This document shows positions 52,969 to 62,396 of a stretch of DNA of 64,000 bases, in pieces. The notes under the pieces were generated by a model, which was given only the letters and a program-made list of their open reading frames with translations, was not told where the DNA came from and did not search any database. How positions within the stretch are numbered: the stretch's first letter is position 1; the number at the start of each line of letters is the position of its first letter. Source of the DNA: Aquimixticola soesokkakensis (lineage in GTDB: Bacteria; Pseudomonadota; Alphaproteobacteria; Rhodobacterales; Rhodobacteraceae); assembly GCF_900172375.1 (NCBI RefSeq), contig NZ_FWFS01000003.1, positions 1 through 64,000 on the forward strand. Direction: 5' to 3'. Made by a program: the position numbers and the translations under genes.

Positions 52969-53988
52969 ATGAGTTTGGACATTACAAAAAACCATCTGCC
53001 GACCCAGAGCCTGCCCGTGTATCGCGCGGGCGCCTTTCGGGTGACCAATGGCGTGAACCTGGGCGATCCGATTTCGGATGCCTCGGAACTGTCGCTGGAT
53101 GATGTGTACGGCATGGCAACGGATGCGCTTGCATTGCCGTTGACGGTCAACCTGTCCGATGTCGACAATGGTCTCACGATTGCCCCGAGCAGCGAAGTCG
53201 GCACGCCGGGTGCGCAGATCCATCTCGACTGCTGTCTCACCCTGATGACCCCTGACGGTGCGACCGTCGAGGCGCTCGTTGTGGTCGAAACCAAAGGCGG
53301 GATGATCGAAGAGGTCTATCTTTTGCCCTTCGCCGCGCTCCATCCCCTTACGGATTACGCCCTTGTGCGCATCGACACCGAAGATGCGCGGCGCAAGCTG
53401 GCCGAAGTCGCCTGTGTCAGCTTCACGCGTGGCACGTTGATCACCCTGGCCAACGGTTTGCAAAAGCGCATCGAAGAACTTGCGATCGGGGATCGTGTGC
53501 TGACCCGCAATTCCGGCCCCCAAGAGGTGCGCTGGATCGGCCATCAAACCGTGCGTGCCAGCGGGGCCTTTGCCCCGATCATCATCCGCAAGGGCGCGCT
53601 CAACAACGCCAACGACCTGACCGTCAGCCCCAACCACCGGCTGTTCGTCTACCAGCGGCGCGACCAGACCGGCACGGGCAAGACCGAACTTCTGATCAAG
53701 GCCCGCTTGCTGGTGAACGGCACCTCCGTGGTGCAATCGGACGGCGGCTTTGTCGATTATTTCCAGTTGATGTTCGACAATCACGAAATCATCTACGCCG
53801 AAGGCATCGCCGCCGAGAGCCTGTTTGTGGACACGCGCGTCACACCGTTTTTGCCCGCGGACATCCGCGATCAGGTCGAGCTGCCCTTGCAGGGAATGCG
53901 CGAGGGGGCGGGGGCTTTCGAATTGCGCGACGGGTTGATCGACGCATTTGTTGCCGCCGACCTGCTGCGCGCGTCCTCGGCCTGCTGA
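52969..53988 (+). CDS. Hint-domain protein (Hint_2 type)
   Basis: A 339-residue protein. The N-terminal part begins LPTQSLPVYRAGAFRVTNGVNLGDP; a Hint (hedgehog/intein) module starts near residue 146 with VACVSFTRGTLITLANGLQKRIEELAIGDRVLTR (the catalytic-type cysteine is in VACVSF, before a conserved Gly-Thr) and contains NNANDLTVSPNHRLFVY. Proteins like this are abundant in Rhodobacterales, often linked to RTX-type secretion, with unproved self-processing. The ATG at 52969 follows AAGGGGAG and fits the conserved start; the TTG at 52834 is an alternative. A perfect terminator follows. Confidence 0.82.
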   Translation: MSLDITKNHLPTQSLPVYRAGAFRVTNGVNLGDPISDASELSLDDVYGMATDALALPLTVNLSDVDNGLTIAPSSEVGTPGAQIHLDCCLTLMTPDGATVEALVVVETKGGMIEEVYLLPFAALHPLTDYALVRIDTEDARRKLAEVACVSFTRGTLITLANGLQKRIEELAIGDRVLTRNSGPQEVRWIGHQTVRASGAFAPIIIRKGALNNANDLTVSPNHRLFVYQRRDQTGTGKTELLIKARLLVNGTSVVQSDGGFVDYFQLMFDNHEIIYAEGIAAESLFVDTRVTPFLPADIRDQVELPLQGMREGAGAFELRDGLIDAFVAADLLRASSAC

Positions 53989-54007
53989 AGGCAGATCCCC
54001 ATCCAGG

Positions 54008-54041
54008 AAAACGGGGCGCTCGCAAGAGGCGCCCCGTTTTT
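54008..54041. terminator. Bidirectional terminator after the Hint gene
   Basis: AAAACGGGGCGC (54008-54019) pairs with GCGCCCCGTTTT (54029-54040) around a 9-base loop; T-tracts flank it on both strands, so it can also serve the convergent lipoprotein gene that ends at 54062. Confidence 0.9.
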
Positions 54042-54061
54042 ATGTCCTCACGTTTGACGCG

Positions 54062-54373
54062 TTAGAACCGCGGGCAATAGGCCGTGCCATCCGCGCGCTT
54101 GGGGGCTTCCATCAACGCGCCGTCCGCGCCTGTGCACACGGCCGTGCCAGCGGGAAAACTTTGTGCTTCGGTTTGGCCAAGCGGCGTCTGGTTCACGGCA
54201 GCCTTGCCGCCTTTGACCGCCAGCTTGCCCGCCCCGACCGCACCTTTCGCCGCCAGTTTTCCGGTACCAACGACACCGTCGACCATCAACTCGCCTGCTT
54301 GTTGACGCGAGCAGGCGGTGAGCCCCAGCATCGAGAGGCCAAGTGCTGCACATAGGATCATTCGGGTCATCAT
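54062..54373 (-). CDS. Small lipoprotein with an internal tandem repeat
   Basis: A 103-residue protein with a lipoprotein signal, lipobox LGLTAC (C21). After it come two copies of an 11-residue unit, VGTGKLAAKGA and VGAGKLAVKGG, then a C-terminal part with two cysteines (AVCTGADG, TAYCPRF) that could form a disulfide. Start at 54373 or the following methionines. No family recognised. Confidence 0.65.
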   Translation of the reverse strand: MMTRMILCAALGLSMLGLTACSRQQAGELMVDGVVGTGKLAAKGAVGAGKLAVKGGKAAVNQTPLGQTEAQSFPAGTAVCTGADGALMEAPKRADGTAYCPRF

Positions 54374-54468
54374 ATCAATCGTCCTTCCAAACAGGCGGGG
54401 CTCACCAAAAGCGCCCTTCAGTGCCTATCATATAGGGCGCGCCCCAATATAAGCAAAACGATTAATCA

Positions 54469-54497
54469 TTGACTTTCAAGTGAATTTATCTTATGGA
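54469..54497 (+). promoter_or_regulatory. Candidate promoter of the lysR gene at 54504
   Basis: TTGACT (54469-54474) and TATGGA (54492-54497) are spaced by 17 bases. The predicted start falls at or within a base or two of the ATG at 54504, so the transcript may have almost no leader. Confidence 0.4.
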
Positions 54498-54503
54498 TGA
54501 TCC

Positions 54504-55445
54504 ATGGACATCACCCTGCTCAAAACCTTTATCGAGGTCGCGCATACCGGCTCGTTCAAAGCGGCCTCAGACCGCTTGTTCGTCACGCAATCGGCGGTCT
54601 CCCTACGGGTGCAGCGGATTGAAACCACGCTTGGCAAAGCGCTGTTTGCGCGTTCCAAAGCGGGGGCAGAGCTGACCCCCGCCGGGCGCGAGTTTGAAAA
54701 ATATGCCGTCTCCCTGATCAAACTCTGGGAAGAGGCCCGCCAGCAGATCGCGATTCCCCAAGGTTACAGCCAAAGCCTGTCCATCGGGGCGCAATATTCG
54801 CTTTGGCCGCGCCTCGGGTTTCGCTGGCTGGATGCCTTGCAAGCGGACAGCCCACAGCTCAGCATCCGGACGGAGATGGGGATGCCGGACCGGTTGATGC
54901 GCTTTCTGATCGAAGGATCGGTGCAGGTCGCCTTGATGTACACACCACAGTTTCGCCCCGGATTGCGGGTGGAAAAACTGATGGAAGACGAATTGGTGAT
55001 GGTGGCCTCATGGCCCGATCCGACGCTGGATGTCGCCGGGCGCTACAGCTTTGTCGATTGGGGGCCGGAGTTTGTTCACGCCCATGCCAGCGCCCTGCCC
55101 CATCTCACCAGTCCGGGGCTGACGCACGGTCTGGAAGCGATGGTCGCGGAATATATGATCCAGCGCCAATGTGCAGGCTACCTGCCAGCGCGTTACGTCA
55201 TGCGCTATCTTGAGGAGGGCCGCCTGCACCTGGTGCCCGACGCGCCCCTGTTTCCCTATCCCGTCTACGCGGTTTGGCGCGACGATCTTGACCCCGATGT
55301 CACCCGCGCCGCCCGCAGTGCCCTGCAGCGCGTTGTGAGCGCCGTCGATGCGACCCAAGGCGCGATCCTGGACGAGCTGCGCGACCTTAGCGAGGACGCC
55401 ACTCTGGAAATCCTTGGCCAAGGCGCCCCCCCTCCGCAAGACTGA
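54504..55445 (+). CDS. LysR-family transcriptional regulator
   Basis: A 313-residue regulator. The HTH is FIEVAHTGSFKAASDRLFVTQSAVSLRVQRIETTLGKALFAR, and the effector domain contains LSIGAQYSLWPRLGFRWLDALQ, VQVALMYTPQFRPGLRVEKLMEDELVMVAS and QRQCAGYLPARYVMRYLEEG. It diverges from the small lipoprotein gene (130 bases), which could be its target. Regulated pathway unknown. Confidence 0.9.
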   Translation: MDITLLKTFIEVAHTGSFKAASDRLFVTQSAVSLRVQRIETTLGKALFARSKAGAELTPAGREFEKYAVSLIKLWEEARQQIAIPQGYSQSLSIGAQYSLWPRLGFRWLDALQADSPQLSIRTEMGMPDRLMRFLIEGSVQVALMYTPQFRPGLRVEKLMEDELVMVASWPDPTLDVAGRYSFVDWGPEFVHAHASALPHLTSPGLTHGLEAMVAEYMIQRQCAGYLPARYVMRYLEEGRLHLVPDAPLFPYPVYAVWRDDLDPDVTRAARSALQRVVSAVDATQGAILDELRDLSEDATLEILGQGAPPPQD

Positions 55446-55649
55446 CGCCAGGCACACAGGCCCGCGGCCCTTTTGCGCCAGCGGACCGGCGGCGCGCGCA
55501 GGGGCGCTCCGGGGTGCTGGCAGCGGGAAAATACCGCGCTCTGCGGGACTGGCACACGCGGGTATCGCCGCGCGGCCAGCGCGGTGCAAAACAGGGCGCA
55601 GGCGCCTTCGCGTCTTGCCCCACGCCCGCCCGCATTGTACATGCAGCCC

Positions 55650-57257
55650 ATGACACAGACCGCTCCCTCCGCCTCCGCCCTTCCGCCCGAGATTGCTCGT
55701 CGGCGGACCTTTGCGATCATTTCCCACCCCGATGCCGGCAAGACCACGCTGACGGAGAAATTCCTGCTGTTTGGCGGGGCGATCCAGATGGCGGGTCAGG
55801 TGCGGGCCAAGGGCGAAGCGCGGCGCACCCGTTCGGACTTTATGCAGATGGAAAAGGACCGCGGGATTTCCGTGTCCGCCTCGGCCATGTCCTTTGAATA
55901 TGGCACCTATCGCTTCAATCTTGTGGACACGCCCGGCCACTCGGATTTCTCCGAGGATACCTATCGCACGCTGACGGCTGTGGATGCGGCCGTTATGGTG
56001 ATTGACGGGGCCAAGGGCGTCGAAAGCCAGACGCAAAAGCTGTTCGAAGTCTGCCGTTTGCGCGATCTGCCGATCCTGACCTTTTGTAACAAAATGGACC
56101 GCGAAAGCCGCGACACCTTTGAAATCATTGACGAGATTCAGGAAAATCTGGCAATTGACGTCACCCCTGCAAGCTGGCCCATCGGGGTCGGGCGCGACTT
56201 TTTGGGCTGTTATGACATCCTGCACGACCGCCTCGAACTGATGGATCGCGCAGATCGCAACCGCGTCGCTGAAAGCATTTCCATCAACGGCCTCGATGAC
56301 CCTAAACTGGCCGACCATATCCCCGCGCCGATGCTTGCCAAGCTGCGCGAAGAGGTCGAAATGGCGCGCGAACTGATGCCGACCTTTGACCACAAGGCGG
56401 TGCTTGAGGGCACGATGACGCCGATCTGGTTCGGCTCTGCGATCAATTCCTTTGGTGTGAAAGAGCTGATGGACGGGATCGCGCAATTCGGCCCCGAACC
56501 GCAAACCCAATCTGCCAGCCCGCGCAACATTGCCGCCGACGAGAAAAAAGTCATGGGCTTCGTGTTCAAGGTGCAGGCCAATATGGACCCCAAGCACCGC
56601 GACCGCGTGGCCTTCGTGCGCCTTGCCTCGGGGCATTTCGAACGCGGCATGAAACTGACCCATGTGCGCACGAAAAAGCCGATGGCGATCACCAATCCGG
56701 TGCTGTTTCTGGCCTCCGACCGCGAATTGGCCGAAGAGGCTTGGGCGGGTGACATCATGGGCATCCCCAACCACGGCCAGCTTCGGATCGGCGACACGCT
56801 GACCGAGGGCGAGGCGATCAGCGTCACGGGGATCCCGTCTTTCGCGCCCGAATTGCTGCAAAATGTGCGCGCGGGCGACCCGATGAAGGCCAAACACCTT
56901 GAAAAGGCGCTGATGCAATTCGCCGAGGAAGGCGCTGCCAAAGTGTTCAAACCCTCGATCGGCTCGGGCTTTATCGTCGGGGTCGTGGGCGCGCTGCAAT
57001 TCGAAGTGCTCGCCAGCCGCATCGAGCTGGAATACGGGCTGCCCGTGCGCTTTGAACCCTCGCAGTTTACGTCTGCGCGCTGGGTCACGGGACCAAAGGA
57101 CAAGGTCGAAGCCTTCGTCAAAGCCAATCCCCAGCACATCAGCACGGACCATGACGGCGATGTGGTCTTCCTCACGCGCTTGCAGTGGGACATCGACCGC
57201 GTCCTGCGCGACCATCCCGAACTCACGCTTTCGGCAACCAAGGAAATGGTGGCCTGA
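55650..57257 (+). CDS. prfC: Peptide chain release factor 3
   Basis: A 535-residue translational GTPase that removes RF1/RF2 from the ribosome. G1 is SHPDAGKTTLTEK (about residue 25), the switch region MEKDRGISVSASAM, G3 DTPGHSDFSED and G4 CNKMDRESRD. RF3-specific C-terminal sequences such as VGALQFEVLASRIELEYGLPVRFE confirm it against EF-G. Starts at 55650 and, three codons earlier, at 55641 are possible; neither has a clear ribosome-binding site. Confidence 0.96.
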   Translation: MTQTAPSASALPPEIARRRTFAIISHPDAGKTTLTEKFLLFGGAIQMAGQVRAKGEARRTRSDFMQMEKDRGISVSASAMSFEYGTYRFNLVDTPGHSDFSEDTYRTLTAVDAAVMVIDGAKGVESQTQKLFEVCRLRDLPILTFCNKMDRESRDTFEIIDEIQENLAIDVTPASWPIGVGRDFLGCYDILHDRLELMDRADRNRVAESISINGLDDPKLADHIPAPMLAKLREEVEMARELMPTFDHKAVLEGTMTPIWFGSAINSFGVKELMDGIAQFGPEPQTQSASPRNIAADEKKVMGFVFKVQANMDPKHRDRVAFVRLASGHFERGMKLTHVRTKKPMAITNPVLFLASDRELAEEAWAGDIMGIPNHGQLRIGDTLTEGEAISVTGIPSFAPELLQNVRAGDPMKAKHLEKALMQFAEEGAAKVFKPSIGSGFIVGVVGALQFEVLASRIELEYGLPVRFEPSQFTSARWVTGPKDKVEAFVKANPQHISTDHDGDVVFLTRLQWDIDRVLRDHPELTLSATKEMVA

Positions 57258-57342
57258 TCCCCGGATCGCACAGCCGATCCCGGCCTCCCGCTCCTTGATC
57301 AAGCGCCATGCCCGGGTATAACGGGGGGCAGATTGCCACAGA

Positions 57343-57367
57343 AAAAGGGGCCACAGGGGCCCCTTTT
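57343..57367. terminator. Bidirectional terminator between prfC and the OsmC gene
   Basis: AAAAGGGGCC (57343-57352) pairs with GGCCCCTTTT (57358-57367) around a 5-base loop. A-tracts and T-tracts on both sides let it act in both directions for these convergent genes. Confidence 0.9.
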
Positions 57368-57395
57368 GTCATTGGTCTGGCTTGCGCGCTTGGGA

Positions 57396-57821
57396 TCAGG
57401 CGGCGGAAACCTTGGCGTCCATCGTGATTTCACAGCTCAAAACCGCCGACACCGGACAACCCGTTTCGGCCTCTTTCGCGCAGGCCATCACCGTGTCTTC
57501 GTCGCCATCCGACTGGATCGACACATCAAGATGGGCCTTCACGATTTTCGGGCCATCGTCCATCGACAGGGAAATTGTCGACGTGGTCTCGACCTTGGCC
57601 ACTTTGATGCCTTTGCCGCTGAGAATATTGGACAGCGCCATCGAAAAACAGGCCGCATGCGCCGCACCGATCAGCTCTTCGGGGTTGGTGCCCGGCTGGC
57701 CATCAAAGCGCGTGTTGAACCCGTAGGGGTTGGAGGAAAGCGCACCGGATTGGGTGGAAACCTTGCCCGTGCCCTCTTTGAGATTGCCTTGCCAGATCGC
57801 GGAACCATGTTTGGTGATCAT
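57396..57821 (-). CDS. OsmC-family peroxiredoxin
   Basis: A 141-residue protein that reduces organic hydroperoxides, probably in the cytoplasm. The two reactive cysteines are in IGAAHAACFSMALSN (about 48-60) and ETGCPVSAVLSCEI (about 117-130). The early MITKHGSAIWQGNLKEGTGKVST and PYGFNTRFDGQPGTNPEEL are typical of OsmC. The ATG at 57821 was chosen by its GGAG and the conserved first residues. Confidence 0.93.
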   Translation of the reverse strand: MITKHGSAIWQGNLKEGTGKVSTQSGALSSNPYGFNTRFDGQPGTNPEELIGAAHAACFSMALSNILSGKGIKVAKVETTSTISLSMDDGPKIVKAHLDVSIQSDGDEDTVMACAKEAETGCPVSAVLSCEITMDAKVSAA

Positions 57822-58114
57822 GTTAAACTCCATATTGGCGAGGGCAAAGCAATGCCTTGCGCACCCGCTGTGCGGCGCACCCTGCACGGGCCGCCATGTT
57901 ACGCAGCCCAACCCGTGGCCGGGCGGAAGGTTCCCTGCGAATTTTTACGAAACCTGCACGATATCGTGCTAGATTGCCGCTCGGATTGACCTTTGCGGGA
58001 TTCTGCGGTAGCACCGCGCCACTTGAGGGTCATTTTGTGCAAAGACGCACTTTCGCCGCTTCCCTCGCTGACGTTACGGGCCAGAAATCGTGTCCGTAAA
58101 ACATCCGGATACAT

Positions 58115-59773
58115 ATGACAAAATTTTCTGATCTGAACTTGGACCCCAAGGTTCTCAAGGCCATCGTCGAGGCGGGGTACGAAACCCCCACCCCCATTCA
58201 GGCCGGTGCCATCCCCCCTGCGCTCGAGGGCCGCGACGTGCTTGGCATCGCGCAGACCGGGACGGGCAAGACCGCGTCCTTCACCCTGCCGATGATCACG
58301 ATGCTCGCCAAGGGCCGGGCGCGTGCGCGCATGCCGCGCAGCCTTGTGCTGTGCCCCACGCGCGAACTCGCCGCGCAGGTTGCCGAAAACTTCGACACCT
58401 ACACCAAACACCTCAAGCTCACCAAAGCCCTGCTGATCGGCGGCGTGTCGTTCAAAGAACAGGACATGCTGATCGACCGCGGCGTGGACGTGCTGATCTG
58501 TACCCCCGGTCGTTTGCTCGACCATTTCGAGCGCGGCAAACTGCTGCTGACCGGCGTGCAAATCATGGTGGTCGACGAGGCCGACCGGATGCTCGACATG
58601 GGGTTCATTCCCGATATCGAGCGCATCTTTTCGCTCACCCCCTTCACCCGCCAGACCCTGTTCTTTTCGGCCACGATGGCACCGGAAATCGAGCGGATCA
58701 CCAATACTTTCCTGTCGGCCCCGGCCCGCATCGAAGTCGCCCGTCAGGCGACCTCGGGCGAAAACATTGCCCAGAGCGTGGTGATGTTCAAAGCCTCGCG
58801 CAAGGACCGCGCCGCGACCGAAAAACGCAACGTTCTGCGCGCGCTGATCGATGCCGAGGGCGAGAAAATGACCAACGGCATCATTTTCTGCAACCGCAAG
58901 GCGGATGTGGATATCGTGTCGAAATCGCTGGTCAAATACGGCTATGACGCCGCGCCGATCCATGGCGACCTCGACCAGTCGCAACGCACCCGCACGCTGG
59001 ACGGTTTTCGCGCAGGCACGCTGAAAATCCTTGTGGCCTCCGATGTTGCCGCGCGCGGCCTCGATGTGCCTTCGGTGAGCCATGTGTTCAACTTCGACGT
59101 TCCCGGCCATGCCGAGGACTATGTGCACCGCATCGGTCGTACCGGCCGTGCAGGGCGCGATGGCAAAGCCATCATGATCTGCGAGCCGCGCGACGAGAAA
59201 AACTTTGAAGATGTTGAACGCCTGATCGCCAAGGAGATCCCGCGCCTCGACAATCCGATTGCCAAAACCAAAACCGCCGCGAAATCTACCGCTGCGAAAT
59301 CGACCACAGCGCCCGCAAAAGAAACGCAAGATCAGGCGACAGATCAAGCAAGCGCGCAGACCACGGGCGATCAGGCGGTTGAAACCGCGCCCGAGGGCGA
59401 TTCGCCCAAGCCGCGCAGCAGCTCCTCGCGCTCGCGGTCCCGCTCGCGCTCCAAGTCCAAAGCCAAGACCGAGGCTGCGCCGGAAACGACCAGCGACGCG
59501 CTTGCGCAAGAGACCCCTGCCGCCGCCAGCCAGGATGCCCCCAAAGACGCGCCCAAAGCTGTCGAGAAAGAGGCCGCAAACGCCGATCACAGCCAGAGCC
59601 ATCACCACGGCTCCGACACCAGCCGCAGCAGCAGCAGCAGCCGGTCCTCATCCTCGCGCAGTTCCACCTCGCGCGGGCGCAGTGATTACAACGACCGCAA
59701 CACGGTGGTGGGCTTGGGCGACCATCTGCCCGACTTTATCGCCCTCAGCTTTGACGAACGCGCCGCAGGGTAA
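58115..59773 (+). CDS. DEAD-box RNA helicase (RhlE-like) with long basic tail
   Basis: A 552-residue helicase. In order: Q motif ETPTPIQAGAIPPAL, Walker A AQTGTGKTASF, PTRELAAQV, TPGRLLDHFERG, DEAD in VVDEADRMLDMGFIPDIE, SATMAPEIER, then GIIFCNRKADVDIV, ASDVAARGLDVPSVSHVFNFDVP and HRIGRTGRAGRDG. Residues from about 385 on are low-complexity, first Ala/Lys/Thr, then SSSRSRSRSRSKSK and a Ser/Arg/His-rich end. Such tails bind RNA without specificity. RhlE-type enzymes help ribosome assembly and RNA decay, in keeping with the rnj gene nearby. Confidence 0.93.
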   Translation: MTKFSDLNLDPKVLKAIVEAGYETPTPIQAGAIPPALEGRDVLGIAQTGTGKTASFTLPMITMLAKGRARARMPRSLVLCPTRELAAQVAENFDTYTKHLKLTKALLIGGVSFKEQDMLIDRGVDVLICTPGRLLDHFERGKLLLTGVQIMVVDEADRMLDMGFIPDIERIFSLTPFTRQTLFFSATMAPEIERITNTFLSAPARIEVARQATSGENIAQSVVMFKASRKDRAATEKRNVLRALIDAEGEKMTNGIIFCNRKADVDIVSKSLVKYGYDAAPIHGDLDQSQRTRTLDGFRAGTLKILVASDVAARGLDVPSVSHVFNFDVPGHAEDYVHRIGRTGRAGRDGKAIMICEPRDEKNFEDVERLIAKEIPRLDNPIAKTKTAAKSTAAKSTTAPAKETQDQATDQASAQTTGDQAVETAPEGDSPKPRSSSSRSRSRSRSKSKAKTEAAPETTSDALAQETPAAASQDAPKDAPKAVEKEAANADHSQSHHHGSDTSRSSSSSRSSSSRSSTSRGRSDYNDRNTVVGLGDHLPDFIALSFDERAAG

Positions 59774-59804
59774 TCCCCGCGCGCCAAATCTGAACGCCGC
59801 TCAG

Positions 59805-59837
59805 AAAGCCGCTGCACCGAAAGGTCGGCGGCTTTTT
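59805..59837 (+). terminator. Terminator of the RNA helicase gene
   Basis: AAAGCCGC (59805-59812) pairs with GCGGCTTT (59828-59835) around a 15-base loop and runs into TTTTT. Confidence 0.8.
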
Positions 59838-59867
59838 CATGCGCCCTGCCCGGCACCGCTCAGGCAC

Positions 59868-59902
59868 AAAAAAGCCGCCCCCTTCACATAGAAGCGGGCG
59901 GC
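59868..59902 (-). terminator. Terminator of the rnj operon (minus strand)
   Basis: On the minus strand GCCGCCC (59896-59902) pairs with GGGCGGC (59874-59880) and is followed by TTTTTT. It lies 20 bases past the rnj stop. Confidence 0.8.
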
Positions 59903-59922
59903 ATTCAGACGTGCAGGCCGGC

Positions 59923-61590
59923 TTATTCGCTCAGGCGCGAAATCACGATCTGCACTTCGGCTTTCTTGCCAACCTCGTCATTGGTGGTGCGGCGGATCAC
60001 GCGCCGCATTTCTTCTTCGAGCTTGTCATCATCGGCCAGCGTTTTGCGCGCGGCGCGTTGCAAGAACTGGTTGAGGTCGGCCTCAAGCACCTCGACCAGC
60101 GGCGCGCGCGACGTGCCATTGGCGGGCAAGCCCATGGTTTCACACCAGCAATCGCCCAAGGGCGCATCGTCTTCGATGATGATTGTCGCCACCACCAATC
60201 CGTTCAGCGCCAGCCGGATACGGTCGCGCACAACCCCGTCCAATGCGCCGATCTGTACCGAACCATCCAGATAGGTGCGCCCCGTTTCGACGAATTCGAC
60301 CACCTTGGGGGTCTCTCCCGCAAGGTCCACACCCGTGCCATTGGGGGCGAGGACCGACTGCAGGCCGTTCTCTGCCGCCAGTTTGCAATGTTCGCGCAGG
60401 TGACGGTGTTCGCCATGCATCGGCACCACGATCTGCGGTTTGACCGCCTTGTGCATCGTGCTCAGATCAGGGCGGTTGGCGTGGCCCGAGACGTGGTAGA
60501 GACCGCCGCGATCATCAATCACATCGACGCCCATTTCCGAAAAGGCGTTCACGATCCGCGCCACAGACATTTCATTGCCCGGAATGGTTTTGGACGAAAA
60601 GATGACCGTGTCGCCCTCTTGCATCTTGAGGCCAAGGTATTTGCCCCGGCTCAGCTGCGCCGTGGCGGCGCGGCGTTCGCCCTGCGACCCCGTGGTCAGC
60701 AGCATGAGGTTCTCGCGCGGCACCGACCCTGCATCTTCGGGGCTGATGGTCGAGGGGAAATCTTCGATGATGCCCGTTTCGATACCCGCCGTGACCATGC
60801 GGCGCATGGCGCGCCCCATCAACACCACCGAGCGGCCCGCCTTTTCCCCGGCGCGCGCAAGGGTGCGCACGCGGGCGATATTGGAGGCAAAGGTCGTCGC
60901 CGCGATCATGCCGCGCGAATTGGCAACCAATGCGTTGAGCGGCTCGATCACTTCGCTTTCCGAGCGACCGGCATGGGGAGAAAAGACATTGGTAGAGTCA
61001 CAGACCAGTGCTTTGACACCGGCTTTGGAAATCTCTTCCCACATCTCGCGGTCGAATTTCTCGCCCACGACGGGGGTTTCGTCGACTTTGAAATCGCCCG
61101 TGTGCACGATCCGGCCCGCAGGCGTGTCGATGACCAAAGCCGAGCTTTCGGGAATGGAGTGGGACACAGGTGCAAAGCCGACCGTAAAGGGGCCGGTCTG
61201 GATGGTTTCGGGCCAGACGCCGACGGTTTTGATCTGCATCTCGTCGTGGCCGCGCTCTTCGAATTTCAGGCGCGCGATATGGGCGGTAAATTTACGCGCA
61301 TAGATCGGGGCCTTGAGGCGCGGCCAAAGCAGGCCGACAGCGCCGACGTGATCCTCATGGGCGTGGGTGATAAAGATCGCTTCGATCCGATCGGCGCGCG
61401 CTTCGAGCCATTCGATGTCAGCAAAGATCAGATCAACACCGGGGGTGCCGTCCATATCCGGAAAGGTCACGCCCAGATCGACCACGATCAGGCGTTCCTG
61501 ACCGGCCGGACCGTAGCCATAGACATAGCAGTTCATGCCGATTTCACCGGCGCCGCCAAGGGGGAGATAAAGTAGTCGCTCAATGCTCAT
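59923..61590 (-). CDS. rnj: Ribonuclease J
   Basis: A 555-residue metallo-beta-lactamase/beta-CASP nuclease with 5'-exo and endo activity in mRNA decay and rRNA maturation. LYLPLGGAGEIGMNCYVYGY opens the protein; zinc ligands are in ITHAHEDHVGAVG (about 77), GDFKVDETPV and the later HVSGHANRPDL (beta-CASP). It overlaps coaX by 4 bases, as in the Rhodobacterales order nuoN-birA-coaX-rnj. Confidence 0.96.
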   Translation of the reverse strand: MSIERLLYLPLGGAGEIGMNCYVYGYGPAGQERLIVVDLGVTFPDMDGTPGVDLIFADIEWLEARADRIEAIFITHAHEDHVGAVGLLWPRLKAPIYARKFTAHIARLKFEERGHDEMQIKTVGVWPETIQTGPFTVGFAPVSHSIPESSALVIDTPAGRIVHTGDFKVDETPVVGEKFDREMWEEISKAGVKALVCDSTNVFSPHAGRSESEVIEPLNALVANSRGMIAATTFASNIARVRTLARAGEKAGRSVVLMGRAMRRMVTAGIETGIIEDFPSTISPEDAGSVPRENLMLLTTGSQGERRAATAQLSRGKYLGLKMQEGDTVIFSSKTIPGNEMSVARIVNAFSEMGVDVIDDRGGLYHVSGHANRPDLSTMHKAVKPQIVVPMHGEHRHLREHCKLAAENGLQSVLAPNGTGVDLAGETPKVVEFVETGRTYLDGSVQIGALDGVVRDRIRLALNGLVVATIIIEDDAPLGDCWCETMGLPANGTSRAPLVEVLEADLNQFLQRAARKTLADDDKLEEEMRRVIRRTTNDEVGKKAEVQIVISRLSE

Positions 61591-62366
61591 AATGTGCCGA
61601 GGTCCTTGTTATATTTGTGGATGACCGTCAGGCCGTGGATGGTCAGATATTCGTCAAATGTGTCAAAGAGGGTATCGCCCTGTTCGAACAGCGGCGCAAG
61701 GCCACCCGTTGCAATCACACGCATGGGACGGTCGTATTCGGCTTTGATCCGCGCGCAAATCTCGCGCACCAGACCGACATAGCCCCAAAACACCCCGCTT
61801 TGCATACAGGCGACCGTGTTGGTGCCAATCACATCCGCAGGTTTGGTGATATCGACATGCGGCAAGGCCGCTGCCGCCTCGTGCAGCGCTTGCAGGCTCA
61901 GGTTGACGCCCGGCGCAATCACCCCGCCCACATAGGCCCCATCGGCGGCAACCACATCAAAGGTGGTTGCTGTGCCGAAATCCACCACGATCAAATCGCC
62001 GCCGTAGCGGTCATAGGCCCCTGCCGTATTGACCAGCCGGTCCGGTCCGACGGTGGTGCCCGCATCAACGCGCGGTGCCATGGGCAGGGCGCATTCGGGC
62101 TTGCCCACGACCACGGGGCGGCAGTTGAAATAGCGGTTGCACAGCACGCGCAGGTTGAACACGACGCGCGGCACGGTGGAGGAAATGATCGCCTCGGTGA
62201 TATCGGCCTCGATGCCCTGAAAGCGCATCAAGGTCGACAGCCAGACATAATATTGATCACCGGTGCGCTGGTGCTCGGTGGACGTGCGCCATGTGGCGAT
62301 AAAGCTGTCACCGTCCCAAATGGAAAACACCGTATTGGTGTTGCCGGTGTCGATACACAAAAGCAT
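61587..62366 (-). CDS. coaX: Pantothenate kinase, type III
   Basis: A 259-residue ASKHA-fold kinase for the first step of CoA synthesis. LLCIDTGNTNTVFSIWDGD gives the phosphate loop; TVGPDRLVNTAGAYDRYGGDLIVVDFGTATTFDVV the catalytic aspartate region, and GGVIAPGVNLSLQAL and ATGGLAPLF the rest. Normal length. Confidence 0.95.
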   Translation of the reverse strand: MLLCIDTGNTNTVFSIWDGDSFIATWRTSTEHQRTGDQYYVWLSTLMRFQGIEADITEAIISSTVPRVVFNLRVLCNRYFNCRPVVVGKPECALPMAPRVDAGTTVGPDRLVNTAGAYDRYGGDLIVVDFGTATTFDVVAADGAYVGGVIAPGVNLSLQALHEAAAALPHVDITKPADVIGTNTVACMQSGVFWGYVGLVREICARIKAEYDRPMRVIATGGLAPLFEQGDTLFDTFDEYLTIHGLTVIHKYNKDLGTL

Positions 62367-62396
62367 GTGCCCTCCGATCGGCCCCGTCTGGGCCGT

